From Vreelandella glaciei (GTDB taxonomy: Bacteria; Pseudomonadota; Gammaproteobacteria; Pseudomonadales; Halomonadaceae): a stretch of DNA of 64,000 nucleotides. Positions within the stretch are counted from its first letter, which is position 1, and the number at the start of each line of letters is the position of its first letter. The notes below the pieces were generated by a model. That model was given only the letters and a program-made list of their open reading frames with translations. It made no database searches and was not told where the DNA came from. The position numbers and the translations under genes are program-made. Positions 1-11,154 of this stretch are shown here, piece by piece. The DNA is taken from NCBI RefSeq assembly GCF_013415125.1, contig NZ_JACCDE010000001.1, forward strand, positions 62,001-126,000, read 5' to 3'.

Positions 1-2
1 GT

Positions 3-1889
3 ATTCATGTGCTCGACCCACGGTTGGCCAACCAGATTGCCGCTGGTGAGGTGGTTGAGCGCCCTTCGTCGGTGACCAAAGAGCTGATTGAAAACGCCAT
101 TGATGCAGGTAGCCAGCGTATCGAAGTGGAGATCGAGCAGGGTGGCGCGCGACTGATTAAGGTGCGCGATGACGGGATTGGCATTGGCGAAGAGGATTTG
201 CCGCTGGCCCTGGCCCGCCATGCCACCAGTAAGATTGGCAGCCTGGAAGACTTAGAGGGCGTTAGCTCGCTAGGCTTTCGCGGCGAGGCCTTGGCATCAA
301 TTAGCTCTGTCTCACGGCTGGAGCTGATCTCCAATGCCGAAGATGACCCCCGCCATGGCTGGCGGGTGGTCGCGGAAGGGCGGGGAATGGAAGCCAGGGT
401 TACCCCCGCGCCACACCCACGGGGTACTAGCGTCGGCGTGCGCGACCTGTTTTTTAATACCCCCGCCCGGCGCAAGTTTCTGCGCACTGAAAAGACCGAA
501 TTTGCCCATGTGGAAGAGGCGTTTCGCCGTCAGGCGCTATCGCGTTACGACATCGCCTGGGTATTGCGCCATAACCAAAAAGTCATTCATCAACTACCCG
601 CCGGCCATTCTGCAGCGGCCCGTGAGCGGCGTATCGCCTCGCTGCTGGGCAAAAATTTTATCGAGCACGCCCGCTATATCGAACGCGAAGCGGGCGGTTT
701 GCGGCTAAGCGGCTGGGTGGGGCTGCCCACCCACTCCCGCTCCCAGGCCGACCAGCAGTACTTTTTTGTCAATGGACGCGTAGTGCGCGACCGCTTGGTG
801 GCCCATGCGGTGCGTCAGGCGTATCGCGATGTGCTGTTTAACGGTCGGCATCCGGTGTTTGTGCTCTATCTGGAGCTTGATCCAGACGTTGTGGACGTAA
901 ACGTCCACCCCACCAAGCATGAAGTGCGCTTTCGTGATGGTCGTATGGTTCACGATTTTCTCTATTCGAGCCTCCACCACTCCCTGGCGTCCGCTAAACC
1001 CGCCGAGACCCCAGGGGAGGGGGGGGGCGAGGTGGCTGACACGTCAGGCGCATTGGCACAGGGCGCGGCTTCAGAAGCGAACGCTGAACAGCCCCGTTGG
1101 CAGCAGCAGGGGATTGCGCTGACCCACTCGCCGGATCGTCACCCTGGTGCAGAGCGTGTGCGCCGCTTTATGCAGGGTTATCAGGCGCTCCATCCCAATC
1201 ACGAAGAGACGCTGTTAACACCGCAGACGAGCGCTCCTGGTGAGCGAGGTAGCGAGGTGCGTGAAGCGCCCCTGTCCATGCCCGACAACGATCCCACTGC
1301 ACCACCGCCGCTGGGGTTTGCGTTGGGACAGTTGCACGGCATTTATATTCTGGCTCAAAACGCTGAGGGGTTGGTGCTGGTGGATATGCATGCCGCTCAT
1401 GAACGAATTGTCTATGAGCGTATGAAAACACAGCTAGCGGCTGCTAAAGGATTAGATGCCCAGCCGCTGCTAGTGCCGGTTTCTATCGCCGCTAGTCGGG
1501 CAGAAGTGGCGACGGCTGAGAGCGAGCAAGAGGCCATTGCCAAGCTGGGCATTGAGCTGGATGTTGCCGGACCGGAAACACTGCTGGTGCGCCAGTTGCC
1601 AGCGTTGCTCTCTCAGGCGGACCCTGAGGCTTTAGTGCGACAAATGCTAGAGGAGTTGGCGCGCTATGGGCGCACTCATCAGGTCGAGGCGCGGCTACAT
1701 GAGCTACTCTCTACCATGGCGTGCCATGGCAGCGTACGTGCTAATCGGCGGCTTACGATCGACGAAATGAACGCGCTGTTGCGCGACATGGAGCGCACGG
1801 AGCGCAGTGATCAGTGCAATCACGGCCGACCCACCTGGACACAGATGGGGCTAAAAGCACTTGATCGGTTGTTCTTAAGAGGCCAATAG
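3..1889 (+). CDS. mutL: DNA mismatch repair protein MutL (5' end cut by the window)
   Basis: MutL is the ATPase that couples MutS mismatch recognition to strand excision. The frame is open to the left edge and reads I-H before the GTG at 9, so the true start lies outside and only a few residues are missing. GHKL ATPase motifs are visible: ENAIDAG, DDGIGIG and GFRGEAL, all within the first ~100 residues. The C-terminal domain carries [12 protein letters not shown] (1383-1418), a variant of the DQHA(X)2E(X)4E endonuclease motif, plus ACHGS and CNHGRP, so this MutL is probably a nicking type that works without MutH. An acidic, poorly conserved linker separates the two halves. It heads the familiar mutL-miaA-hfq-hflX order. 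Confidence 0.97.
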   Translation: MHVLDPRLANQIAAGEVVERPSSVTKELIENAIDAGSQRIEVEIEQGGARLIKVRDDGIGIGEEDLPLALARHATSKIGSLEDLEGVSSLGFRGEALASISSVSRLELISNAEDDPRHGWRVVAEGRGMEARVTPAPHPRGTSVGVRDLFFNTPARRKFLRTEKTEFAHVEEAFRRQALSRYDIAWVLRHNQKVIHQLPAGHSAAARERRIASLLGKNFIEHARYIEREAGGLRLSGWVGLPTHSRSQADQQYFFVNGRVVRDRLVAHAVRQAYRDVLFNGRHPVFVLYLELDPDVVDVNVHPTKHEVRFRDGRMVHDFLYSSLHHSLASAKPAETPGEGGGEVADTSGALAQGAASEANAEQPRWQQQGIALTHSPDRHPGAERVRRFMQGYQALHPNHEETLLTPQTSAPGERGSEVREAPLSMPDNDPTAPPPLGFALGQLHGIYILAQNAEGLVLVDMHAAHERIVYERMKTQLAAAKGLDAQPLLVPVSIAASRAEVATAESEQEAIAKLGIELDVAGPETLLVRQLPALLSQADPEALVRQMLEELARYGRTHQVEARLHELLSTMACHGSVRANRRLTIDEMNALLRDMERTERSDQCNHGRPTWTQMGLKALDRLFLRGQ

Positions 1890-1943
1890 CAGCATGACGA
1901 ACGACAATTTAATTTCTGAAAAATAGTGGAGCACTACCCGCGC

Positions 1944-2882
1944 ATGGCTGATACGCGCCCTTGGGCAATTTTTTTGATGGGTCCGACTGCGGCCGGGAAA
2001 ACCGATACCGCGATCGCGCTGCATGAGCGCTTAGGGCATGAACTGATCAGTGTTGATTCAGCTATGGTGTATCGCGGTATGGATATTGGTAGCGCCAAAC
2101 CTAGTGCCGCTGAACTTGCTCGCGCACCCCATCACTTGATTGATATCCGCGATCCTGCAGAGCCCTATTCAGCGGCTGACTTCCGTGAAGATGCGATAGA
2201 GCTGATGCGACAAATCAGCGCGGCGGGCCGGGTTCCTCTATTGGTTGGCGGTACCATGCTTTATTACAAGCGGCTGATAGAGGGGGTGGCCAGTTTACCT
2301 TCTGCTGATCCGGTCATACGGCAACAACTTGAAACACAATGGCAATATGAGGGGCTGGAGTCGCTGCATAAACGGTTGTCCGAAGTGGATGCAGTTTCTG
2401 CTCAGCGTATCCATCCCAATGATCCTCAACGCTTAATACGTGCGCTAGAAGTGTATTATGCCAGCGGTCGGCCAATGAGTGAGTTATGGGCGGAGCAACA
2501 GCCTGAAACCTTTCCATGGCGCGTGTTGTCGATAGCGTTGGCACCTAGTGATCGTGCCCTTTTGCACCAACGTATCGCTAAGCGCTTTGAACTAATGATG
2601 GATGAGGGCTTGATAAATGAAGTCACTGCCCTCAAAAAGCGTAATGACTTACATTTAGGCCTACCGGCGATGAAGAGTGTTGGTTATCGTCAAGTGTGGG
2701 AGTATCTGGAAGGTGAGTATGATTACGCCACGCTTGTAGAGCGGGGTATAATCGCGACTCGCCAGCTCGCAAAGCGTCAGCTAACGTGGTTAAGAAGCTG
2801 GCCATCGCTTGAATGGGTGGATTCGCAGCACCCTGACGCGCTTGATAAGGTGTTGAAACTCGTGCGTGAAAGCGGTGCTTAG
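1944..2882 (+). CDS. miaA: tRNA dimethylallyltransferase MiaA
   Basis: MiaA transfers a dimethylallyl group to A37 of tRNAs that read codons starting with U. The P-loop GPTAAGKT is near the N-terminus, followed by [19 protein letters not shown] and the family motifs [19 protein letters not shown] and [11 protein letters not shown] chose ATG 1944, giving 312 residues; a GTG at 1926 in the same frame would add six residues, but it has no ribosome site, whereas GGAG at 1928-1931 precedes the ATG. It starts 54 bases after mutL, in the conserved mutL-miaA-hfq order, so cotranscription is likely. Confidence 0.96.
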   Translation: MADTRPWAIFLMGPTAAGKTDTAIALHERLGHELISVDSAMVYRGMDIGSAKPSAAELARAPHHLIDIRDPAEPYSAADFREDAIELMRQISAAGRVPLLVGGTMLYYKRLIEGVASLPSADPVIRQQLETQWQYEGLESLHKRLSEVDAVSAQRIHPNDPQRLIRALEVYYASGRPMSELWAEQQPETFPWRVLSIALAPSDRALLHQRIAKRFELMMDEGLINEVTALKKRNDLHLGLPAMKSVGYRQVWEYLEGEYDYATLVERGIIATRQLAKRQLTWLRSWPSLEWVDSQHPDALDKVLKLVRESGA

Positions 2883-3047
2883 CGTAAGATAGTTCTTCAA
2901 GATAGTAATTTAGTAAGCGTATGTTTTCGAATGGCCACTTGGCCTTTTCGACAACATTAGGCCTTTCGGGCAAAAAGATTGCGGCGTAGCACTAGTAGGG
3001 CACGCCATTTGATAATTAACCCCAACGACAGTTTTAGGGAGAGCAAC

Positions 3048-3296
3048 ATGTCCAAAGGGCAGTCCCTTCAAGACCCGTACTTGAACATTCTGCGCAAAGA
3101 GCGCATTCCGGTCTCCATCTTTTTGGTCAACGGCATTAAGCTTCAGGGCCAGATCGAATCGTTTGACCAGTTTGTTATCTTGTTGCGCAATACCGTCAGT
3201 CAGATGGTTTATAAACACGCTATTTCTACGGTGGTTCCGTCTCGTAACGTACGCTTGCCTGCGCAAGACCCGGCAGAGCAAGACGCGGAGATTTAA
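3048..3296 (+). CDS. hfq: RNA chaperone Hfq
   Basis: Hfq forms a hexameric ring that helps small RNAs pair with target mRNAs. The 82-residue product has the Sm1 region ([20 protein letters not shown]) and the Sm2 motif YKHAIST, with the conserved Q8, F42-type and KH residues. The tail after residue ~70 is short and acidic, ending in QDAEI. The frame is open further upstream, but ATG 3048 matches the family N-terminus [13 protein letters not shown] and has GGGAGAG just before it. The 165 bases separating it from miaA leave room for its own promoter, though I could not identify one. Confidence 0.98.
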   Translation: MSKGQSLQDPYLNILRKERIPVSIFLVNGIKLQGQIESFDQFVILLRNTVSQMVYKHAISTVVPSRNVRLPAQDPAEQDAEI

Positions 3297-3333
3297 CACT
3301 GCTGGATAAGCAAGAGATTCCACGAGGTATTGA

Positions 3334-4644
3334 TTGTTTTTCGAACGCCCAGACGCCGGTGAAACGGCAGTTCTTGTTCATGTCGATTTCCATGATGAGC
3401 AAAAACGTGAAGACCCGGGTGAGTTTCTAGAGCTCGTGCGCTCTGCGGGTGCAGAGCCTGCGACTCTACTCACTGCCAGCCGCCACCGGCCTGACTCACG
3501 TACATTTATTGGGTCAGGAAAGCTGGAAGAGTTGCGGGCACTGCTCGCGGCTCACGCGGCAGAATTGGTGATCTTCAATCACAGCTTAAGTCCCTCTCAA
3601 GAGCGCAATGTTGAGCAAGAGCTCAAGTGCCGAGTGCTTGACCGTACCGGTCTTATTCTCGATATTTTTGCGCAGCGGGCGAGAACGCATGAAGGTAAGC
3701 TGCAAGTAGAGCTTGCTCAGCTTGAATATATGTCGACTCGCCTAGTGCGCGGGTGGACGCACCTTGAGCGCCAAAAAGGCGGGATTGGCCTGCGCGGCCC
3801 GGGCGAAACTCAGCTTGAAACCGACCGACGCCTGCTGCGTGGACGGATTAAATCGATTCACAAGCGGCTGGATAAAGTGCGCAGCCAGCGCGACCAGAAT
3901 CGTCGCGCCCGTGCTCGCGCTGAAATCCACAGTGTATCGCTGGTGGGCTATACCAACGCGGGTAAATCGACGTTGTTCAACGCGTTAACTAACTCTGATG
4001 TTTATGCCGCTGATCAGCTGTTTGCCACACTAGACCCAACGCTTCGGCGGCTTGAAATTGAAGACGTCGGACCTGTGGTAATGGCGGACACCGTCGGGTT
4101 TATCCGTCATTTACCGCACAAGCTGGTTGAGGCGTTTCAAGCAACCCTTCAAGAGGCTTCAGAAGCGTCGTTGCTGGTACACGTGATTGATGCAGCAGAT
4201 CCTGACCGCGAATTAAATGTGGAGCAGGTGGAGCTAGTGCTAAAAGAGATTGGTGCAGATGATGTGCCAGTGCTCAAAGTCATGAATAAAATTGATAAGC
4301 TCGACAGCGTGCCGCGTATTGAACGTGATGGTCATGGTGTGCCAGAGGTGGTTTGGCTCTCAGCGCAGCAGGGCCAGGGGCTAGAATTGCTTCATGAAGC
4401 ACTGACTGAACGCTTAGCAAACGATGTGATTGGCTTCTCGCTGACACTTAATCCTGAGCAAGGTAAGCTGCGTGCTGGTCTTCACGAACTGAATGCAGTT
4501 CGTGAGGAAGCTTTTGATGAGCAGGGACATTCGGTGCTGGATGTGCGCTTGCCGCGGCGCGATTTTAATCAGTTGATGGCTCAGTTAGGCGAGCGTGCCA
4601 ATACTTATTTACCGGTAGCATTACGTGAATCCGATGAGTGGTAG
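3334..4644 (+). CDS. hflX: Ribosome-associated GTPase HflX
   Basis: HflX is a GTPase that binds the 50S subunit and rescues or splits stalled ribosomes under stress. The N-terminal HflX domain carries the RTFIGSGKLEEL signature and is followed by a helical linker with GLRGPGETQLETDRR. The GTPase core shows G1 GYTNAGKST (about residue 204), G3 DTVGF (about 252) and NKID (about 318). The start is TTG at 3334: GAGG at 3323-3326 sits seven bases upstream and no ATG or GTG lies nearby. At 436 residues it has normal family length. It lies 37 bases after hfq, as in many gammaproteobacteria. Confidence 0.96.
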   Translation: MFFERPDAGETAVLVHVDFHDEQKREDPGEFLELVRSAGAEPATLLTASRHRPDSRTFIGSGKLEELRALLAAHAAELVIFNHSLSPSQERNVEQELKCRVLDRTGLILDIFAQRARTHEGKLQVELAQLEYMSTRLVRGWTHLERQKGGIGLRGPGETQLETDRRLLRGRIKSIHKRLDKVRSQRDQNRRARARAEIHSVSLVGYTNAGKSTLFNALTNSDVYAADQLFATLDPTLRRLEIEDVGPVVMADTVGFIRHLPHKLVEAFQATLQEASEASLLVHVIDAADPDRELNVEQVELVLKEIGADDVPVLKVMNKIDKLDSVPRIERDGHGVPEVVWLSAQQGQGLELLHEALTERLANDVIGFSLTLNPEQGKLRAGLHELNAVREEAFDEQGHSVLDVRLPRRDFNQLMAQLGERANTYLPVALRESDEW

Positions 4645-4727
4645 GCTGCTTATTACGAATCTTAAAGCGCTGCTTGTATTCTGCTTTGTATAAAAATGGT
4701 ACAAGGTTTATAGAGCAATAATATCAA

Positions 4728-4766
4728 AACGCAAATGCTATCGTTTAAAACGTTGGCATTTGCGTT
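4728..4766. repeat. Inverted repeat in the hflX-hflK gap
   Basis: Two 11-base arms (AACGCAAATGC at 4728-4738 and GCATTTGCGTT at 4756-4766) are perfectly complementary. The 17-base loop contains a second small inverted repeat, CGTTT-A-AAACG. No T-run follows on the + strand, so a simple terminator is unlikely. It ends 26 bases before the hflK start, so it could be a leader hairpin or a protein-binding operator for hflKC. Confidence 0.6.
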
Positions 4767-4792
4767 AGCGAATACCTTAGTGGAGACGAAGT

Positions 4793-6067
4793 ATGGCCTG
4801 GAATGAGCCTGGTGGTGGCAACCAGCACGACCCTTGGAGTAGTGGCGGCCGACGCGGTGGAAATGATAATGATGGAAACCGTGGCAGTAATAATGGTGGC
4901 AACAACGGCAATAAAGGAGGTAACAACCAAGGCCCTCCTGATCTGGATGAAGCGCTGAAAAAATTTCAGGATAAGCTCAACAGTATGCTGGGTGGCGGTA
5001 AAAAAGGCGGCAGCAAAAAAAGCGATGGTGGTGGCGGTGGCGGTAAAAGCCGTAACCCTTTCGCTTTGCCTGGCTTACTGATTATTGTTGCGCTGGCGAT
5101 TTGGGCTGCGATGGGTTTTTACCTAGTCGACCAATCCGAGCGTGGTGTTGTGCTTCGTTTTGGCGAATTCCAGGGCATAGTAGAGCCCGGCCTGCAGTGG
5201 AATCCGCCATTGATTGACGAGGTGCGGATGGTGAATGTGACCCGCGTTCGCTCATTGACACAAACGCAGTCCATGCTGACCCGCGATGAAAACATTGTTG
5301 AAGTTGAAATTTCAGCACAGTACCAAGTTGCTAATCCCCGTGATTTCGTTCTAAACGTGCGTGATCCCGCTATCTCAATCGAGAATGCGTTGGATTCGGC
5401 GCTGCGTCACGTGGTGGGCGGTACTGATATGATCGATATTCTGACCTCGGGTCGTGAGATCCTGGGCAGCTCTGTCTCTAGTCGCCTGCAGTCCTATCTT
5501 GATAACTATGGTGCTGGTATTCGTTTGCAAACCATCAACATTGAGTCGACATCTGCGCCTGCGCCGGTAATTGATGCCTTTGATGACGTTATCCGTGCCC
5601 GTGAAGATCGTCAGCGTACGATCAACGAAGGTATGGCTTACGCCAATGCGATTATCCCTGCTGCCCAGGGTCAGGCCCAGCGTGTGGTTGAGCAGGGCCA
5701 GGGTTACCGTGAGTCGGTAGTGGCTGAAGCGCAGGGTCAAGCCAACCGCTTTAACTCGCTACTCTCCGAGTACGGTAATGCGCCGGATATCATGCGCGAG
5801 CGTATGTATCTAGACACAATGGAAGAAGTGTTTAGTAATTCGCCGAAAGTACTGCTGGATGTGAGCGAAAACGCCCCCTTAATGTATCTCCCGCTGGATC
5901 AAATGCGCGGCGGTACTAGTGGCAATCGCAGCAATTCATCGTCGAGCGATAGTGCGAACAACAGTGATGACTCGTTAGACCCTGATGTGTTGGAGCGTTT
6001 GCGTAGCACCCAGGGCAGTTCATCATCGAATACCAATAGTAGCTCCATCCGCAGGGAGGGCCGTTAA
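4793..6067 (+). CDS. hflK: FtsH protease modulator subunit HflK
   Basis: HflK forms with HflC a large periplasm-facing cage around the membrane protease FtsH and modulates its activity. The 424-residue protein begins with about 75 residues of Gly/Asn/Lys-rich low-complexity sequence (blocks such as GGNNGNKGGNN and a GGGGGG run). A single membrane segment follows (PGLLIIVALAIWAAMGFYLV, about residues 86-105), then an SPFH/band-7 domain and a Ser/Asn-rich tail. Its stop codon touches the hflC start, so the two are translationally coupled. A perfect 11-bp inverted repeat lies just upstream. Confidence 0.96.
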   Translation: MAWNEPGGGNQHDPWSSGGRRGGNDNDGNRGSNNGGNNGNKGGNNQGPPDLDEALKKFQDKLNSMLGGGKKGGSKKSDGGGGGGKSRNPFALPGLLIIVALAIWAAMGFYLVDQSERGVVLRFGEFQGIVEPGLQWNPPLIDEVRMVNVTRVRSLTQTQSMLTRDENIVEVEISAQYQVANPRDFVLNVRDPAISIENALDSALRHVVGGTDMIDILTSGREILGSSVSSRLQSYLDNYGAGIRLQTINIESTSAPAPVIDAFDDVIRAREDRQRTINEGMAYANAIIPAAQGQAQRVVEQGQGYRESVVAEAQGQANRFNSLLSEYGNAPDIMRERMYLDTMEEVFSNSPKVLLDVSENAPLMYLPLDQMRGGTSGNRSNSSSSDSANNSDDSLDPDVLERLRSTQGSSSSNTNSSSIRREGR

Positions 6068-6964
6068 ATGATTAATAATCGATCCCTGCTAATCGTTGGT
6101 GGTCTGGCTGCCGTTGCGTGGCTGGCGAGCAACACTCTGTACGTGGTAGACGAAACTGAACGCGCCGTTAAGCTGCGTTTTGGTGAAGTCATCGAAGAGA
6201 ATATTCAGCCTGGTTTGCACGCAAAAGTGCCGATCGCGCAAACGATTCGTAAGTTTGATACGCGTTTGCTAACGCTGGATACCGATACTAGCCGTTATCT
6301 GACGCTTGAGCAGAAAGCGGTGATCGTTGACTCCTACGTTAAGTGGCAAGTTATTAACCCAACGCGCTACTACGAGGCGACGGCTGGCGATGAGCTGATG
6401 GCTATTCGCCTGATTCAACCGCGTGTGGATGAAAGCCTGCGTAATGAGTTTGGTCGTTTGAACCTGCAAGAGATTATTGCCGAGCGACGTGATGATCTGA
6501 TGACAGGCCCCACCGCCGAACTCGACGAGTTGATGCGTGAGGAATTAGGTGTAGCTATCCGCGATATTCGTATTAAGCGGATCGACCTGCCTGAAGACGT
6601 CTCGGCAGCTGTTTTTGAACGTATGCGTTCCGAGCGTGAGCGTGAAGCTCGCGAGTGGCGTGCTCAAGGTCAGGAAGAGGCTGAGCGTATTCGGGCCAAT
6701 GCAGATCGCCGCCGCCAGGTGTTGCTTGCGCAAGCCAATGAGCGCTCAGAAACCCTGCGCGGTGAAGGTGATGCCCAGGCGGCTGCGATCTTCTCTGAAG
6801 CGTATGGTCAGGATCAGGAGTTCTTTTCCTTCTGGCGCAGCCTAGAAGCTTATCGCGAAAGCTTTGCTGACGATGGCAATCTGATGGTGCTGGAGCCAAA
6901 TAGCGATTTCTTCCGCTATTTGCGTAACCCAGAGCCGAAAGGAAGCGACAGCGACAGTGAGTAA
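6068..6964 (+). CDS. hflC: FtsH protease modulator subunit HflC
   Basis: HflC is the partner of HflK. The 298-residue product has an N-terminal membrane anchor (about residues 5-25), then a band-7 domain (VDETERAVKLRFGEV) and a charged helical stretch rich in R and E (about residues 175-225) that forms the wall of the HflKC cage in known structures. It starts on the base after the hflK stop (TAA-ATG). A strong terminator at 7051-7072 closes the transcript. Confidence 0.97.
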   Translation: MINNRSLLIVGGLAAVAWLASNTLYVVDETERAVKLRFGEVIEENIQPGLHAKVPIAQTIRKFDTRLLTLDTDTSRYLTLEQKAVIVDSYVKWQVINPTRYYEATAGDELMAIRLIQPRVDESLRNEFGRLNLQEIIAERRDDLMTGPTAELDELMREELGVAIRDIRIKRIDLPEDVSAAVFERMRSEREREAREWRAQGQEEAERIRANADRRRQVLLAQANERSETLRGEGDAQAAAIFSEAYGQDQEFFSFWRSLEAYRESFADDGNLMVLEPNSDFFRYLRNPEPKGSDSDSE

Positions 6965-7050
6965 GTAGCGTTTGACCGGTATTCCTCGTCTCGTCATTCA
7001 TAGGGCTTGGCGGGGTTTATCCGGCCAATAAACGTGATAGAATTTATCAA

Positions 7051-7072
7051 CCGGGCGTCGCCCGGTTTTTTT
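7051..7072 (+). terminator. Rho-independent terminator after hflC
   Basis: CCGGGC and GCCCGG form a 6-bp GC-only stem with a 3-base loop, followed directly by seven T residues. It closes the hfq/hflX/hflKC transcript and separates it from hisZ-purA. Confidence 0.85.
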
Positions 7073-7163
7073 GTGGCCCTCATTTAACGCTGGCGTCGGC
7101 AATCATATTGCTTCGTTACTGCTTGAGTTTGTTGGGCCTTCATCGTCTTGCAGGATTGTTCAC

Positions 7164-9655
<2,492 letters not shown>

Positions 9656-9691
9656 TAACGGTTCAAGCTGGCTATTAATGAGCAGATGAGC

Positions 9692-9718
9692 AAAAGGGGC
9701 AACGGAGTTGCCCCTTTT
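9692..9718. terminator. Bidirectional terminator between purA and cobO
   Basis: AAAAGGGGCAAC and GTTGCCCCTTTT form a perfect 12-bp stem with a 3-base loop. The A-run on the left and T-run on the right let it act on both strands, as expected between convergent genes. Confidence 0.9.
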
Positions 9719-9738
9719 CTGTATGTATCAGCTTATAT

Positions 9739-10338
9739 TTAAAAGTCGATGCCACGGCGCGCTTGTAAGCCGTTATTGAAGGCATGACGAACTTCCTGCA
9801 TTTCGGTCACCGTATCGGCCATGGCGACTAGCTCGCGATGGGCATTTCTTCCCGTAATAATCACCGTCTGTTCCATCGGGCGTTTCTCCAGCGCTTGTTT
9901 AACGGTTTCAATGTCCAAGTAACCAAACTTGAGCATATAGGTAATTTCATCAAGCACCACCAGATAGATCTCTGGGTCCGCTAGCATACGCTCGGCGTCT
10001 TGCCATACTGCGTGGCACGCCTCTGTATCCGCTTGGCGATTCTGGGTGTCCCAGGTAAAGCCGGTGGCCATTATCGCCACCTCAAGATTGGTGTCTTCCT
10101 CTAGACGGTTACGTTCGCCGCACTCCCAGAGACCTTTAATAAACTGCACCACGCCAACTTTATAGCCATAACCCAAGGCACGGGTGACCGTCCCCCAGGC
10201 TGCGGTGGTTTTGCCTTTGCCGTTACCGGTATTAACAATGATTAGGCCGCGCTGCTCGTCGGCACTGGCGACTTTCTCATCTACGCGTGCTTTCAACTTC
10301 TGCATGGAGGCTTTATGGCGGGTCTCGCGGTCACTCAT
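9739..10338 (-). CDS. cobO: Corrinoid adenosyltransferase (CobO/BtuR type)
   Basis: The enzyme moves the adenosyl group of ATP onto cob(I)alamin or its precursors, making the active coenzyme B12 form. The 199-residue product contains the P-loop TGNGKGKTTAAWG and VVQFIKG near the N-terminus and LDEITYMLKFGYL in the second half, all typical of the CobA/CobO/BtuR family. It stands alone and no other cobalamin gene is present, so salvage is as plausible as de novo synthesis. The start ATG at 10338 follows a clear AGGAG on the minus strand. The 256-base upstream gap shows no recognisable B12 riboswitch. Confidence 0.94.
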   Translation of the reverse strand: MSDRETRHKASMQKLKARVDEKVASADEQRGLIIVNTGNGKGKTTAAWGTVTRALGYGYKVGVVQFIKGLWECGERNRLEEDTNLEVAIMATGFTWDTQNRQADTEACHAVWQDAERMLADPEIYLVVLDEITYMLKFGYLDIETVKQALEKRPMEQTVIITGRNAHRELVAMADTVTEMQEVRHAFNNGLQARRGIDF

Positions 10339-10594
10339 GATGTCTCCTGGAGGTAACGTTTTTTAAGATGGCAAGAAGCTTGTCGCGCTAGCCTAAGTCA
10401 TCTAACAGGGGTTGAACATCTTTTTGAAGGGCTTGAAGGATAACTTTTGTATAGATTTAGGTGAGTGATAATCAAGTTTTGGTTCAATAAAACAGGCTTC
10501 AACACCGAAAAGAACAAGAGATAAACAACAGAATTGGCCCCTAGGGGGCTGGCTGCTCTAGAATAGGTGGTCATGTCTTGTCAGGAATTACATC

Positions 10595-11080
10595 ATGCCT
10601 TCATTTGATATTGTCTCAGAGTTCGATAAGCACGAAGGTGCTAACGCCGTTGATCAAGCTAACCGAGAAGTGCAGTCGCGTTTTGATTTTAAAGGCGTCG
10701 ATGCAAGCTTCACTTTGGAAGGCGACAAAGTGCAGCTAGAGGCGGAAGTTGATTTCCAGCTTAAGCAAATGCTTGATGTGCTGCGAGCCCGTCTTATCGC
10801 CCGTGGCATCGATGCCCGCTGTATGGACGTTCAAGACCCGGTGCTCTCTGGCGTGAAAGCGCGCCAGGAAGTCGCTTTAAAGGAAGGGCTCGATGCGGCG
10901 GAAGCCAAAGATGTGGTTAAGCGCATCAAAGCTAGCAAGCTCAAAGTACAGGCACAAATTCAGGGTGAGAAGGTGCGGGTAACGGGTAAAAAGCGCGACG
11001 ATTTACAGGCTGTTATGACACTGCTGCGGGGCGAAGAGGGACCGGATTTGCCGCTCCAGTTTGATAACTTCCGCGATTAG
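10595..11080 (+). CDS. YajQ-family nucleotide-binding protein (DUF520)
   Basis: This 161-residue protein is a full-length YajQ-family member: it starts [14 protein letters not shown], contains SRFDFKG and ends [10 protein letters not shown], all family hallmarks. Members have two ferredoxin-like domains and bind nucleotides; cyclic di-GMP binding with transcriptional effects is reported for Xanthomonas and Pseudomonas relatives. The role here is not shown by context: the gene sits alone between cobO on the other strand and pepN 74 bases downstream. Confidence 0.92.
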   Translation: MPSFDIVSEFDKHEGANAVDQANREVQSRFDFKGVDASFTLEGDKVQLEAEVDFQLKQMLDVLRARLIARGIDARCMDVQDPVLSGVKARQEVALKEGLDAAEAKDVVKRIKASKLKVQAQIQGEKVRVTGKKRDDLQAVMTLLRGEEGPDLPLQFDNFRD

Positions 11081-11154
11081 CAGGGCAGCGCCACTTGCCG
11101 CCGTCACCCGGTGTTAACTATATAAATATTCGTTTTATACAGGAGTCACGCACT

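Noticed and set aside
10339..10594. Cobalamin riboswitch upstream of cobO
   Set aside because: I looked for the conserved B12-box and found nothing like it; the gap has only a CCCCTAGGGG palindrome (10538-10547).
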